Positions 1-8,023 are shown, counted from the stretch's first letter. The stretch is DNA of 64,000 nucleotides from Falsiroseomonas oleicola (GCF_019029495.1 NZ_JAERQM010000001.1:682001-746000); one strand, 5' to 3'. Made by a program: numbers and translations. The notes: generated by a model from the letters alone, not told the origin.

Positions 1-972
1 CTAGCCGAACGGACCGGCGAGTTGACGCGCGGATTCGCGTCGGGGGCTCGGCGACCGCTGCGCCTGGCGCACCGCATATTCCTCGTGCACCGCTGCGGCC
101 CGTCTTGGCCGCCCGCGCCGCGGCCGGTCGGCATATTCTCGTCGCCTTGCGCGGCCGACCTCGCGAACTTTGTGGCGCGGCAGTTCGACGCCATCGCCGC
201 GGACCCGCTGCCGGAGGCCGGAGCCGCACTGGAGGCATTTGCGGCGGACGCGTCGCTCGCCCCGCATTCCCCGATGCTTCGCCACGCCCTCGCGCGCCGG
301 CGGCGCGACGACATCCGCCGCGGTTGGGAGACGCCGTCGCCGGAGGCGCTGGCGGGCGCGCTGCGTGCGGGGGCGCCAGCCAGCGCCGACGACCTGCTGG
401 CGTTCGCGGAGGACCATCTCCGGTCGCTCGACGCCGAGTTGCGCACCACCCAGGAGAACCGGTGGAAGGGCTTCTGGGACAGTCGCCCACTCCGTCCAAA
501 GATCGAGAACGACTGCCGCGACCACCTGTGCGGGTTGCTCGCGGGACGGTTCGACGCCGCCGGCTTGGCGGCCAGCGTGGAAGCAAGGGTGTCTGGTGAC
601 GACAGGTGCGACATCAAAGTGCGATCGCTGTCGGTCACGCTGCCCGTCGAGGTGAAGGGGGAGTGGCACCCAAAGCTCTGGACCGCCTGGAGAGACCAGC
701 TCGGTGAAGGCTATGCCCGCGAGCCTTCATCGGCGGGCCGGGGTGTTTACCTCGTTTTCTGGTGTGGACGGAGAAATCTGACGCATCCGGATTCCGGCGA
801 CGGCATCGGAAGTGCGCTTCAACTCGAACATGCGCTCCAATCCATGGTGGACAGCTCCGACCACACCCTGCGCGTTGTGGTCATGGATGTAACACCGCCG
901 GGGGTTCCTTCAGGATCGCGCCCGAAAAAGCCCTCGGCGAAGAAGCTTCCAGTGAATCAGCCCCCTCAGTAA
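1..972 (+). CDS. C-terminal part of an unidentified protein ending in a nuclease-like (PD-(D/E)XK-type) domain; 5' end outside window
   Basis: The reading frame is already open at base 1, so the gene starts to the left; 323 residues are visible. I do not recognise the family with certainty. The last third has the spacing of a PD-(D/E)XK nuclease core: acidic DDRCDIKV (nt 598-621), then PVEVKGEW with Glu at 649-651 and Lys at 655-657, then a conserved-looking WTAWRDQL helix and a hydrophobic GVYLVFWCG strand. Such C-terminal domains occur on large proteins of defence islands, so a defence role is possible, but that is inference. The upstream part is Arg/Ala-rich and shows no motif. The stop codon (970-972) overlaps the end of the convergent cydB, so little space separates this accessory-looking gene from core genes. 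Confidence 0.6.
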   Translation, partial: LAERTGELTRGFASGARRPLRLAHRIFLVHRCGPSWPPAPRPVGIFSSPCAADLANFVARQFDAIAADPLPEAGAALEAFAADASLAPHSPMLRHALARRRRDDIRRGWETPSPEALAGALRAGAPASADDLLAFAEDHLRSLDAELRTTQENRWKGFWDSRPLRPKIENDCRDHLCGLLAGRFDAAGLAASVEARVSGDDRCDIKVRSLSVTLPVEVKGEWHPKLWTAWRDQLGEGYAREPSSAGRGVYLVFWCGRRNLTHPDSGDGIGSALQLEHALQSMVDSSDHTLRVVVMDVTPPGVPSGSRPKKPSAKKLPVNQPPQ

Positions 973-1979
973 TACGTCAAATCCCGCGCCTTCCCGCCAA
1001 ACACCCGCCAGGCAAACACGGTGTAGAGCACGATCACCGGCAGCACGAACAAGGCCCCGGCCAGGATGATGGTCAGGCTTTCGGGCGCGCTGGCGCTTTC
1101 CCAGATGGTCAGGCGTTCCGGCACCACATAGGGGAAGAAGGACCAGGCGAGGCCGGTGAAAAACAGCACGAACAGGCCGGTCGCGCCCCAGAAGGGAATG
1201 TGGTGCCAGGCATCCTCGGCCAGCGGCATCCGCATCAGCATCCGCGCCAGGCCGAACAGCAGCAGCGCGGTCAGGATCGGCAGCGGCGCCAGCATCAGCA
1301 GGCCCGGCCAGTCGAACCAGCGCGCGGCGATGCGGGCGCTGACCAGGGGCGTCACGGCGGAAACCAGCAGGATGCCGAGTGCCACCGGCCACAGCGCCCG
1401 CCGCGCCCAGGTGATGGCATGGGCCTGCAGGGCGCCCTCCGTCCGCCAGATCAGCCAGCAGGCGCCGATGAAGACATAGGCGATGGCCAGCCCGATCGCC
1501 GACATCAGCGCGAAGCCGGTCGCCGCCCAGCCCTCGGCGAAGCCCAGCACATAGCGGCCGAGCATCCAGCCCTGCGACAGCGCCGCGACCAGGGAACCCA
1601 GGAAGAACCAGCGGTCCCAGCGGCGCTTCGCGGCATCGTCCGCCGCCTTGGCGCGGAATTCGAAGGCGACGCCGCGCAGGATCAGCGCCACCAGCATCAG
1701 CGCCACGGGCAGGTACAGCGCCGTCAGGATGATGCCGTGGGCGGTCGGGAAGGCCACCAGCAGCAGTCCCACGCCCAGCACCAGCCAGGTCTCATTGGCG
1801 TCCCAGAAGGGGCCGATCGCGGCGATCATGCGGTCGCGGTCGGATTCCTGGTCCACCGTCTCCAGCAGGATGCCGACGCCGAGGTCGAAGCCGTCCAGCA
1901 CCACATAGGCGAGGATGGCCAGCGCCATCAGCCCTGCGAAGATCAGCGGCAGCCATTCCGCGGGCAGGAAGGGGGTCAT
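966..1979 (-). CDS. cydB: cytochrome bd-type ubiquinol oxidase subunit II (CydB/CioB)
   Basis: Subunit II of the quinol:O2 oxidoreductase of the inner membrane, 337 residues with about eight to nine transmembrane helices. The N-terminus LVVLDGFDLG-like motif (YVVLDGFDLGVGIL), the GPFWDANETWL motif and the closing YTVFAWRVFGGK tail are hallmarks of the family. The ATG (1977-1979) overlaps the cydA stop as ATGA, so translation is coupled. Subunit I has the short Q-loop of the cyanide-insensitive class, so CioB is an equally good name. No small cydX frame is visible after it; the gene runs directly into the stop of the convergent gene. Confidence 0.95.
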   Translation of the reverse strand: MTPFLPAEWLPLIFAGLMALAILAYVVLDGFDLGVGILLETVDQESDRDRMIAAIGPFWDANETWLVLGVGLLLVAFPTAHGIILTALYLPVALMLVALILRGVAFEFRAKAADDAAKRRWDRWFFLGSLVAALSQGWMLGRYVLGFAEGWAATGFALMSAIGLAIAYVFIGACWLIWRTEGALQAHAITWARRALWPVALGILLVSAVTPLVSARIAARWFDWPGLLMLAPLPILTALLLFGLARMLMRMPLAEDAWHHIPFWGATGLFVLFFTGLAWSFFPYVVPERLTIWESASAPESLTIILAGALFVLPVIVLYTVFAWRVFGGKARDLTYY

Positions 1980-3343
1980 GCCGGGATCTCCTTGACGATG
2001 TCGCCGGGGGCGCTGCCGGGCTTCACCATGGTGCCCTCGGTCTTCTCGGTGAGGCGGCCGGCATGGGCCAGGCGGAAGATGGTGGTGATGTAGGCGATCA
2101 GCAGCAGGACATAGATGACCAGGTACATCGCCAGCGTGCCGGCGATGGAGGCCGCCGGCACCGGCCCCGCGGCCTGGGCGGTGTTCAGCACGCCGGTCAC
2201 CAGCCAGGGCTGGCGGCCGATCTCCGTCACATACCAGCCGGCCAGGGTCGCCACCCAGCCGGCGAAGCTCATCAGCGCGAAGCCGCGCAGCAGCAGCTTC
2301 GGCAGGGCGCCGCGGCGGAACAGGTACCAGGCGCCGAGCCATCCCATGCCGATCATCAGCACGCCGATGCCCACCATGACGCGGAAGGCGAAGAACACCG
2401 GCGCGACCGGCGGGTGGTTGCCCACGAAGTCGTTCAGCCCGGGCACCACGCCCGCCGCTTCATGCCGCAGGATCAGGCTGGCGCCGGAGGGTATGGCGAT
2501 CTCGAAGCGGTTCTCCCGCGCCGCCTCATCGGGCCAGGCGAAGAGCACAAGCGGCACGTGGCCGCGGGTTTCCCAATTCGCCTCCATGGCGGCGACCTTG
2601 GCCGGCTGGTGTTCCAGCGTGTTCAGCCCGTGCAGGTCGCCGATGAACATCTGAAGCGGCGCCAGCAGGGCCGCCATGACGATGCCGGTGCGCAGCGCCT
2701 TGCCCACGCCTTCCGCCCGGTCGCCCCGCAGCCAGCGCCAGGCGGAGATGCCGGCCAGCAGGAAGGCCACGGTCAGCGCGCTGGCCACCAGCATATGCGA
2801 AAGGCGATAGGGCATGGAGGGGTTGAAGACGATGGCGAACCAGTCCGTCGCATGCGCCACGCCGTCGCGCATCTCGAAGCCGACCGGGGTGTGCATCCAG
2901 GAATTCAGCGCGATGATCCAGAAGGCGGACATCGTCGTGCCGAAGGCCACCAGGAAGGTCGCGCCGGTGTGCATCCAGCCCGGCACGCGCTTGAAGCCGA
3001 ACAGCATGATCGACAGGAAGGTCGCCTCCAGGAAGAAGGCGGTCAGCACCTCATAGGCCAGAAGCGGCCCGGCGATATTGCCCACCCTCTCCATGAAGCC
3101 CGGCCAGTTGGTGCCGAACTGGAAGGACATCGTAATCCCGGAGACGACGCCGAGCGCGAAGGACAGGGCGAAGACCTTCACCCAGAAGCGGTAGGCATCC
3201 ATCCAGGCCTCGTTCTTCGTCGCCACGAAGCGCAGCTTGAAGAACATCAGCACCCAGCCGAGCGCGATGGTGATGGTGGGGAACAGGATGTGGAAGGAGA
3301 TATTGGCGGCGAACTGGATGCGCGCCAGCACGATGGGGTCCAT
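1976..3343 (-). CDS. cydA: cytochrome bd-type ubiquinol oxidase subunit I, cyanide-insensitive (CioA) type
   Basis: Catalytic subunit (455 residues) that oxidises ubiquinol and reduces O2 at a high-affinity haem site, allowing respiration when oxygen is scarce or haem-copper oxidases are inhibited. Visible hallmarks are the N-terminal ARIQFAANISFHILFP with His18 as haem ligand, the conserved GTNWPGFM segment, and GRQPWLVTGVL near the C-terminus. The periplasmic Q-loop after EHQPAK is short, as in CIO/bd-I short-loop enzymes. A strong ribosome site (GGAGGG) sits in the end of the upstream regulator gene, 3 nt separate the two, and cydB follows with a 4-nt overlap: one operon. Confidence 0.96.
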   Translation of the reverse strand: MDPIVLARIQFAANISFHILFPTITIALGWVLMFFKLRFVATKNEAWMDAYRFWVKVFALSFALGVVSGITMSFQFGTNWPGFMERVGNIAGPLLAYEVLTAFFLEATFLSIMLFGFKRVPGWMHTGATFLVAFGTTMSAFWIIALNSWMHTPVGFEMRDGVAHATDWFAIVFNPSMPYRLSHMLVASALTVAFLLAGISAWRWLRGDRAEGVGKALRTGIVMAALLAPLQMFIGDLHGLNTLEHQPAKVAAMEANWETRGHVPLVLFAWPDEAARENRFEIAIPSGASLILRHEAAGVVPGLNDFVGNHPPVAPVFFAFRVMVGIGVLMIGMGWLGAWYLFRRGALPKLLLRGFALMSFAGWVATLAGWYVTEIGRQPWLVTGVLNTAQAAGPVPAASIAGTLAMYLVIYVLLLIAYITTIFRLAHAGRLTEKTEGTMVKPGSAPGDIVKEIPA

Positions 3344-3346
3344 GGC

Positions 3347-3922
3347 TCAGCCCTCCTTGCCGGGGCTGGCGCGACCGCGCATCAGCCCGATGACCTTGTC
3401 CTTGGTGTCCAGCAGCCGCGTCACCCTTGCGCCGAGCGCGAGCAGGGAGGCGAGCCTTTCGGTCTCCAGCCGTTTCACATCGTCGTACCATGTGGTCAGT
3501 TGTTCGATCAGGCCATGCATTTCCGCCATCCGCTGCTGGGCGTGGCGTTCCTCGGCGCTGCCGGGGGACTGCATCAGCAATTCGCGCAGCACGGAGAGCG
3601 TCGGGTCCACCTCCCGCTTCTTCCGCTCCTCCGCCAAGGTGCGCAGGATCTGCCAGACATCGTCCGGCGTGGTGAAATGGTCCCGGCGATCGTTCGGAAT
3701 GTGCTTCGGGATCGCCAGGTTCCAGGCCTGCAATTCCTTCAGCCCCATCGAGACGTTGGAGCGGGAGACGCCCAGCGCATCAACGATCTGCTCGGCATTC
3801 AGCGGGTCTGGCGCGACGTAGAGCAGGGCGTAGATCTGCCCCACGGTGCGGTTGATGCCCCAGCGGCTGCCCATTTCGCCAAAGTGCAGCACGAAGGCCT
3901 GAACGAGGGGTGGGAGGTTCAT
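3347..3922 (-). CDS. GbsR/MarR-family winged-helix transcriptional regulator of the cyd operon
   Basis: A 191-residue DNA-binding protein. The winged-helix lies around residues 25-100 (VGQIYALLYV, then DALGVSRSNVSMGLKELQAW), followed by a charged helical tail with RRDHFTTPDDVWQILRTLAEERKKREVDPTLSVLR, which is typical of the GbsR branch of the MarR superfamily. The ATG at 3920-3922 is chosen because a longer frame would run back through the operator and promoter. It is the first gene of the GbsR-cydA-cydB operon and sits just below a long palindrome, so it very probably represses itself and the oxidase; the signal it senses is not visible in the sequence. Confidence 0.88.
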   Translation of the reverse strand: MNLPPLVQAFVLHFGEMGSRWGINRTVGQIYALLYVAPDPLNAEQIVDALGVSRSNVSMGLKELQAWNLAIPKHIPNDRRDHFTTPDDVWQILRTLAEERKKREVDPTLSVLRELLMQSPGSAEERHAQQRMAEMHGLIEQLTTWYDDVKRLETERLASLLALGARVTRLLDTKDKVIGLMRGRASPGKEG

Positions 3923-3925
3923 GAC

Positions 3926-3961
3926 GGTCCGACATTTCAGGAATTTCTGAAATATCGGACC
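3926..3961. promoter_or_regulatory. 36-bp near-perfect palindromic operator upstream of the GbsR-cydAB operon
   Basis: The arms GGTCCGACATTTCAG and CTGAAATATCGGACC flank a GAATTT centre; only two positions break the symmetry. It begins 4 bp before the regulator's start codon and covers the -10 region of the candidate promoter, so binding of the GbsR-family protein here would block transcription. Binding by this protein is inference from position. Confidence 0.8.
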
Positions 3962-3978
3962 GCGCAGGCTTACGTCAA
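3951..3978 (-). promoter_or_regulatory. candidate sigma-70 promoter of the GbsR-cydAB operon
   Basis: On the minus strand TTGACG (3978-3973) is followed after 16 bp by GATATT (3956-3951). The predicted transcript would start near 3944, within the operator, leaving a short 5' leader without a good Shine-Dalgarno site. Confidence 0.45.
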
Positions 3979-4004
3979 TGGGAATCCGTGCGCTCATGCC
4001 AACG

Positions 4005-4039
4005 GCCCATTCGGGCGCTCGGACCGGTCAAGAGACCGG
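4005..4039 (-). repeat. Copy A of a GC-rich multi-hairpin intergenic repeat (partial: hairpins H3 and H1)
   Basis: Holds GCCC-ATTC-GGGC (4005-4016) and CCGGTC-AAGA-GACCGG (4024-4039). The 35 bases 4005-4039 are identical to 11099-11133 (copy C). It overlaps the last codons and stop of the ftrA-like gene, so this insertion may have replaced the natural C-terminus. The H2 hairpin of the family is missing here. Confidence 0.75.
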
Positions 4040-5026
4040 ACCGCCGGTATTGGGAAGGCCCTGGCCGAAGCGGAGCCGGTACTCGCGGGGGCTGACGCCG
4101 ACCAGCCTGCGGAAATGATGCCGCAGCGTGTCCGGCGTCCCGAGGCCGACACCGGCGGCGATCTCCTCGATGCCGCGCTGGCTGGCACGCAGCAGGCGCT
4201 TGGCCTCCTCGACACGCTCCGCCACCAGCCAGGCGCCGGGGGGCGCGCCCGTTGCCTCGGTGAAGCGGCGGATGAAGGTGCGCAGGCTCATCCGGCATTC
4301 CCGCGCCATGCCCGGCAAGGTCCAGGGGGCGGCGAGGTCGGCGCGGATCCGGTCGAGCAGCGGCGCCACCTCCGCCTGGTGCCGGGCGGGCACGGGCCGT
4401 TCCAGGAACTGGGCCTGGCCGCCGGTGCGATGCGCCGGCATCACCAGGCGTCGCGCCACCGAATTGGCGGCCTCCGGCCCGAAATCCTGGCGGATGATCT
4501 CGATCAGCAGGTCGATCCCCGCCGCGCTGCCGGCGGCCGTGTGAAGCCGCCCATGCGCGCGGTAGAGGCAGGCATGGTCGACCGCGATGGAGGGATGGCG
4601 CGCGCGCAGAGCCTCCGCATAGCGCCAGTGGGTGGTGACCGTGGCGCCATCCAGCAGCCCCGTCGCCGCCAGCACGAAGGCCCCGGAACAGAGGGAGACG
4701 AGGCGTGCGCCCCGGCCATGCGCCACCCGCAGCCGTTGGCACAGCGCCTCCGGCACCGGCGCGCTGGCGCTGCGCCAGCCAGGCACCACGATGATATCGG
4801 CCTGGTCGATCAGCTCCGGGTCGTGGTCTGGCGTCAGCCGGAAGCCGCCCTGGGCGCGCAGCGGGCCATCCTCGATCGCGCAACTGGCGAAGCGGTACCA
4901 GCCCTCGCCCATCTCCGGCCGGGGCAGGCCGAAGATCTCGGCCGCAATCCCGAACTCGAAGGTGCAGAGGCCGTCATAGAGCAGCACCACGACGAGCGGG
5001 CCGGAGGTGTTTGGCATGATCTTCAT
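4028..5026 (-). CDS. ftrA: FtrA/GlxA-type transcriptional regulator (DJ-1/PfpI-like domain plus AraC helix-turn-helix)
   Basis: A 332-residue regulator. Residues 10-185 form a class I glutamine-amidotransferase-like (DJ-1/PfpI) sensor domain with the nucleophile-elbow Cys113 in SLCSGAF. Residues about 215-325 form an AraC/XylS double helix-turn-helix (MARECRMSLRTFIRRFTEATG and IEEIAAGVGLGTPDTLRHHFRRLVGVSPREYR). It faces a rhodanese gene across 75 bp that contain symmetrical TTGGCATG half-sites; an FtrA-type regulator next to a rhodanese is a recurrent pair in Proteobacteria. MPNTSG, two codons on, is an alternative start. The 3' end lies inside repeat copy A. Confidence 0.88.
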   Translation of the reverse strand: MKIMPNTSGPLVVVLLYDGLCTFEFGIAAEIFGLPRPEMGEGWYRFASCAIEDGPLRAQGGFRLTPDHDPELIDQADIIVVPGWRSASAPVPEALCQRLRVAHGRGARLVSLCSGAFVLAATGLLDGATVTTHWRYAEALRARHPSIAVDHACLYRAHGRLHTAAGSAAGIDLLIEIIRQDFGPEAANSVARRLVMPAHRTGGQAQFLERPVPARHQAEVAPLLDRIRADLAAPWTLPGMARECRMSLRTFIRRFTEATGAPPGAWLVAERVEEAKRLLRASQRGIEEIAAGVGLGTPDTLRHHFRRLVGVSPREYRLRFGQGLPNTGGPVS

Positions 5027-5047
5027 GTACTATGGCAGTCATGCCAA
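5011..5047. promoter_or_regulatory. candidate FtrA operator between ftrA and the rhodanese gene
   Basis: TTGGCATG (5011-5018) and its inverse CATGCCAA (5040-5047) bracket the ftrA start region, and an inner perfect inverted repeat TGGCA-GTCA-TGCCA lies at 5033-5046. Position between divergent genes suggests it controls both; the link to FtrA is inferred. Confidence 0.55.
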
Positions 5048-5101
5048 TTGCGAGTCCCTGCCCCGTTCGGTGACATGGCCGGGCCACACAAGGACCTCGC
5101 C

Positions 5102-5506
5102 ATGCCCAGCGCCGTCACCGCCATCCCCGCCGCCGCCGCCGACCTCGCCTGCGCGCATTTCGCCGCCAGCTTCAGCTTCGAGACCGATTGCTGGGACGTC
5201 CATGATGCGCTGTCCCGCACGCCCGACTTCGTGCTGCTGGACGTGCGCAGCCCCACCCTGTTCGCGCAGGGCCATGTGCCGGGTGCGATCAACCTGCCGC
5301 ATGGCAAGATCATCGCCTCCAGGCTTGCGGAGTGGCCGGAGGGGACGGTCTTCGTCACCTATTGCGCGGGGCCACATTGCAATGGCGCCGCCAGGGGCGC
5401 GCTGCGGCTCGCGCAGCTCGGCCGGCCGGTGAAGATCATGGCGGGCGGCATCACCGGATGGATTGATGAGGGTTTCGCCCTGGCCCGCGCCGAGGCGGCG
5501 GCGTGA
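5102..5506 (+). CDS. rhodanese-like sulfurtransferase
   Basis: A single-domain rhodanese of 134 residues. It shows the LLDVRSPTLFAQGHVPGAINLPHGKI signature and the active-site loop YCAGPHCNGA with catalytic Cys88; a second Cys93 in the loop is usual for rhodaneses paired with FtrA regulators. The start was chosen by the AAGGA at 5090-5094, 7 nt before the ATG; an in-frame ATG at 5075 lacks such a site. The protein has no signal peptide, so it should act in the cytoplasm in persulfide transfer or detoxification, probably under control of the divergent regulator. Confidence 0.9.
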   Translation: MPSAVTAIPAAAADLACAHFAASFSFETDCWDVHDALSRTPDFVLLDVRSPTLFAQGHVPGAINLPHGKIIASRLAEWPEGTVFVTYCAGPHCNGAARGALRLAQLGRPVKIMAGGITGWIDEGFALARAEAAA

Positions 5507-5565
5507 CGCCTGCCACCCGGGCCGCGGTGCCCGCGGCGATGCCGCCCAAGGTCAGCCCGCCTGTG

Positions 5566-5835
5566 TCAGCCCTTGCGCAGCGCCCGCATATTCGCCGCCA
5601 CCCGGCGCCGCGCCGGGCGCATCGCGGCCTCCGCCACCACGTCCGGCCGCGAGCCCGCCAGCAGGGCCCGGCCGGCGGCGAAGGCGCCATCGGCGAAGGC
5701 CTTCTGCTTCTCCGCCACCATTTCAGCCAGCGCCGCGCTGGCGCCGACCGGATCGGTGCCAAGCTGCATGCTGCGCAGCGTGAACACCCAGCCGGCCTGC
5801 CAGGCGAACAGCGCATACGCGGCCGGATTCGTCAC
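5566..5835 (-). CDS. small conserved-looking helical protein (phasin/'antifreeze'-family-like)
   Basis: An 89-residue protein whose ATG overlaps the peroxiredoxin stop (ATGA), so it is the second gene of that operon. It is predicted all-helical, with FAWQAGWVFTLRSMQLG, then MVAEKQKAFADGAFAAGRALLAG, and a basic tail RPARRRVAANMRALRKG. This layout recalls the small phasin-like proteins annotated as 'antifreeze protein' in Alphaproteobacteria, but the match is from memory of the pattern only. It has no catalytic motif and no signal peptide. The function is unknown; translational coupling hints at a joint role with the peroxiredoxin. Confidence 0.6.
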   Translation of the reverse strand: MTNPAAYALFAWQAGWVFTLRSMQLGTDPVGASAALAEMVAEKQKAFADGAFAAGRALLAGSRPDVVAEAAMRPARRRVAANMRALRKG

Positions 5836-6314
5836 AGGACGGCCAGCACCGCCTCGGCCTTGGAAACCTCGAAGGCGCCCGGCGCCTCGACGGCGACATG
5901 CGTCACCTTGCCGTCCTTGGCCACCAGCACGAAGCGCTGGCTGCGCACGCCCAGGCCGCGCGCCGTCAGGTCGAGTTCCAGGCCCAGCGCCTTGGTAAAG
6001 GCGGCGGAGCCATCGGCCAGCATCACCACCTGGTCGGTGATCCCCTGGTCCTTGGCCCAGGCGCCCATGACGAAGGCATCGTTCACCGACATGCAGGCGA
6101 TCACGTCCACGCCCTTCGCCGTCAGCGCCGCCGCCTGGGTCACGAAGCCCGGCAGGTGCTTGGCGGAGCAGGTGGGGGTGAAGGCGCCCGGCACGCCGAA
6201 CAGCACCACGGTCTTGCCCGCGAACAGCGCATCCGTCGCCACTTCCTTCGGCCCCTCGGCGGTGGCCTGCATGACCTTCACGGCCGGAATCGTATCGCCA
6301 AGCTGGATCGTCAT
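5832..6314 (-). CDS. peroxiredoxin, Prx5 type
   Basis: A 160-residue thiol peroxidase of the Prx5 (AhpC/TSA redoxin) family that reduces H2O2 and organic peroxides in the cytoplasm. The catalytic motif GVPGAFTPTCSAKHLPGF places the peroxidatic Cys at residue 49; the CMSVNDAFVMGAWAKD segment and the closing LAVL are typical. The second Cys (about residue 75) is in the usual Prx5 position, so recycling probably uses glutathione/glutaredoxin or thioredoxin. No glutaredoxin domain is fused. The small helical protein follows with a 4-nt overlap. Confidence 0.92.
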   Translation of the reverse strand: MTIQLGDTIPAVKVMQATAEGPKEVATDALFAGKTVVLFGVPGAFTPTCSAKHLPGFVTQAAALTAKGVDVIACMSVNDAFVMGAWAKDQGITDQVVMLADGSAAFTKALGLELDLTARGLGVRSQRFVLVAKDGKVTHVAVEAPGAFEVSKAEAVLAVL

Positions 6315-6412
6315 TCGATGGGTCTCCTATTCTTGAAAGGCATTAAAGCAGATCGGGGCGCCGCGTCCATCTGACGGCTTCCCCGTTGTCGCCGACGCCG
6401 GGCCTTGCCACC

Positions 6413-7225
6413 ATGCCGGTGATGCGCGCCCCCGACCCCCACGAACTTGCCTTCGCCCGCGGCACCATGCTCGCCTGGGACCCCCCGGCCCCGCGCCCCG
6501 GCGCGCCGGCGCTGCTGCTGCTGCATGGCGCATCCTGCGGCGCCTGGGTCTGGGCGGAGGGATTTGCGGGACGCCTGGCCGCCGCCGGCCATGCCGTCTT
6601 CGCCCCCGGTTTCAACCCGGGACGCCCGCAGGCCCCGGCCAGCCTCGCCGACTACCTGGCCGATGCCCGCGCCGCCCTGGCCGCGCTGCACCGCCGCGTG
6701 GTGGTCATCGGCCATTCGCTCGGCGGCCTGGTGGCGCAGCGCATGCTCGACGCGCCGGAGGTCGCGGGCATGGCCCTGCTGGCGCCCGCGCCGCCGGAGG
6801 GGTTGGCCTGGGCCAATTGGCGCCTCGCCATGGCCGACCCGCCGCTGTGGCGCGCCGTGGCACGGATGACGGAGCCCGGCCCGGCGGAGCTGGCGCCGCT
6901 GCGCCGCGCCTTCTTCGGCCCCGGCCTGCCCGACAGCCAGGCGCTGCACCACCTGGCACGGCTGCGTCCGGAAAGCCGGCTGGCGGTGCTGGAGGCGCAG
7001 GCGCCACAGCCGGTGCCCTCCGCCTGGGGTCTCGGCAAGCCCGCGGTGGTCTTCGGCGGCCGGCGCGACCCGCTGGTGCCGCCCGATTCGGTGGTGCGCA
7101 CCGCCACCTGGCACGCCGCGCCCTTCGCCCTGCTGGACGGCATGGGCCATGCGATGATGCTCGATCTCGGCTGGGAAAGCCTGGCGGATCGGCTGGGCTA
7201 TTGGCTGGAGGAAACCTACAGGTGA
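6413..7225 (+). CDS. alpha/beta-hydrolase
   Basis: A 270-residue alpha/beta-hydrolase fold protein. The nucleophile elbow GHSLGG puts the catalytic Ser at residue 102, the oxyanion loop is LLLLHGASCGAWVW, the acid is probably Asp in GGRRDPLVPPDSV, and the His is in DGMGHAMMLD. There is no signal peptide. The substrate cannot be read from the sequence. The next gene, an SDR, begins within its stop codon (GTGA), so the two are made together, as in many ester or lactone degradation pairs. The first ATG of a cluster (6413, 6422) was chosen; a TTG at 6386 would add nine residues. Confidence 0.85.
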   Translation: MPVMRAPDPHELAFARGTMLAWDPPAPRPGAPALLLLHGASCGAWVWAEGFAGRLAAAGHAVFAPGFNPGRPQAPASLADYLADARAALAALHRRVVVIGHSLGGLVAQRMLDAPEVAGMALLAPAPPEGLAWANWRLAMADPPLWRAVARMTEPGPAELAPLRRAFFGPGLPDSQALHHLARLRPESRLAVLEAQAPQPVPSAWGLGKPAVVFGGRRDPLVPPDSVVRTATWHAAPFALLDGMGHAMMLDLGWESLADRLGYWLEETYR

Positions 7226-7944
7226 CGGAAACGGTGCTGGTGACCGGCGGCTCGGGCGGCATCGGCCGCGCCATCGCGCGACGCGCGGCGGAAGCCGGCT
7301 GGCGGGTGGTGAACCTCGACCTGCGCGCGCCCGAAACCCCCCTCCCCGTCGAGGATTTTTTCGCCTGCGACTTCGGCGACCTGGCGATGACGCGGGATGT
7401 GCTGGCGCGGGTTGTGGCGCAGCACGCGCCGACGCGGCTGGTGAACAATGTCGGCGTGGTGAAGCCGGCCTCGCTGGAGGAGACCTCGGTCGAGGACCTC
7501 GCCACGGTGATGGAGGTGAATCTTCGCAGCGCCGTACTCTCCGCCCAGGCGCTGCTGCCGGCGATGCGCGCCGCGGGGTTCGGCCGCATCGTCAACATCG
7601 CCTCCCGCGCCGCCCTGGGGAAGGAATTGCGCAGCGCCTATGGCGCGTCGAAGGCCGGGCTGATCGGGCTGGCGCGGACCTGGGCGCTGGAACTCGCCGC
7701 CGATGGCATCACGGTGAACGCCATCGGCCCGGGGCCGATCGCGACGGAGCTGTTCAAGCGCGCCAATCCCGACAACAGCCCGCGCACCCGCGCGATCATC
7801 GAGGGCGTGCCGGTGAAGCGCCTCGGCACGCCGGAGGATGTGGCCAATGGCGTGCAGTTCTTCCTGGATGCGCGCAGCGGCTTCGTCACCGGGCAGGTCC
7901 TGTATGTCTGCGGCGGGCTGACGGTGGGGCTGGCGCCGGTCTGA
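7222..7944 (+). CDS. short-chain dehydrogenase/reductase (SDR)
   Basis: A classical SDR of 240 residues, starting at GTG and overlapping the hydrolase stop. It has the nucleotide-binding TGGSGGIGRA motif, NNVG at about residue 75, and the catalytic set Ser128, Tyr140 and Lys144 (YGASK). Asp33 after the second strand (NLDLR) suggests NAD(H) rather than NADP(H). The sequence resembles 3-oxoacyl-ACP reductase-like enzymes (GPGPIATELF, RLGTPEDVANGVQFFLDARSGFVTGQVLYVCGG). It probably oxidises or reduces a hydroxyl/keto group of the product of the hydrolase. Confidence 0.9.
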   Translation: MTETVLVTGGSGGIGRAIARRAAEAGWRVVNLDLRAPETPLPVEDFFACDFGDLAMTRDVLARVVAQHAPTRLVNNVGVVKPASLEETSVEDLATVMEVNLRSAVLSAQALLPAMRAAGFGRIVNIASRAALGKELRSAYGASKAGLIGLARTWALELAADGITVNAIGPGPIATELFKRANPDNSPRTRAIIEGVPVKRLGTPEDVANGVQFFLDARSGFVTGQVLYVCGGLTVGLAPV

Positions 7945-8023
7945 GGCTTCACGTCCGGCGGAGCCGCGTATCGCCGGGCGGCCCACCGCGTTGTCCGGCG
8001 GCAACGGCACGAAAGGACGGGCG

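Noticed and set aside
2063-5100. Long plus-strand open frame running through the cydA, regulator and ftrA genes into the rhodanese
   Set aside because: Only its last 134 codons (the rhodanese) look like a protein. The rest is a mirror of well-supported minus-strand genes.
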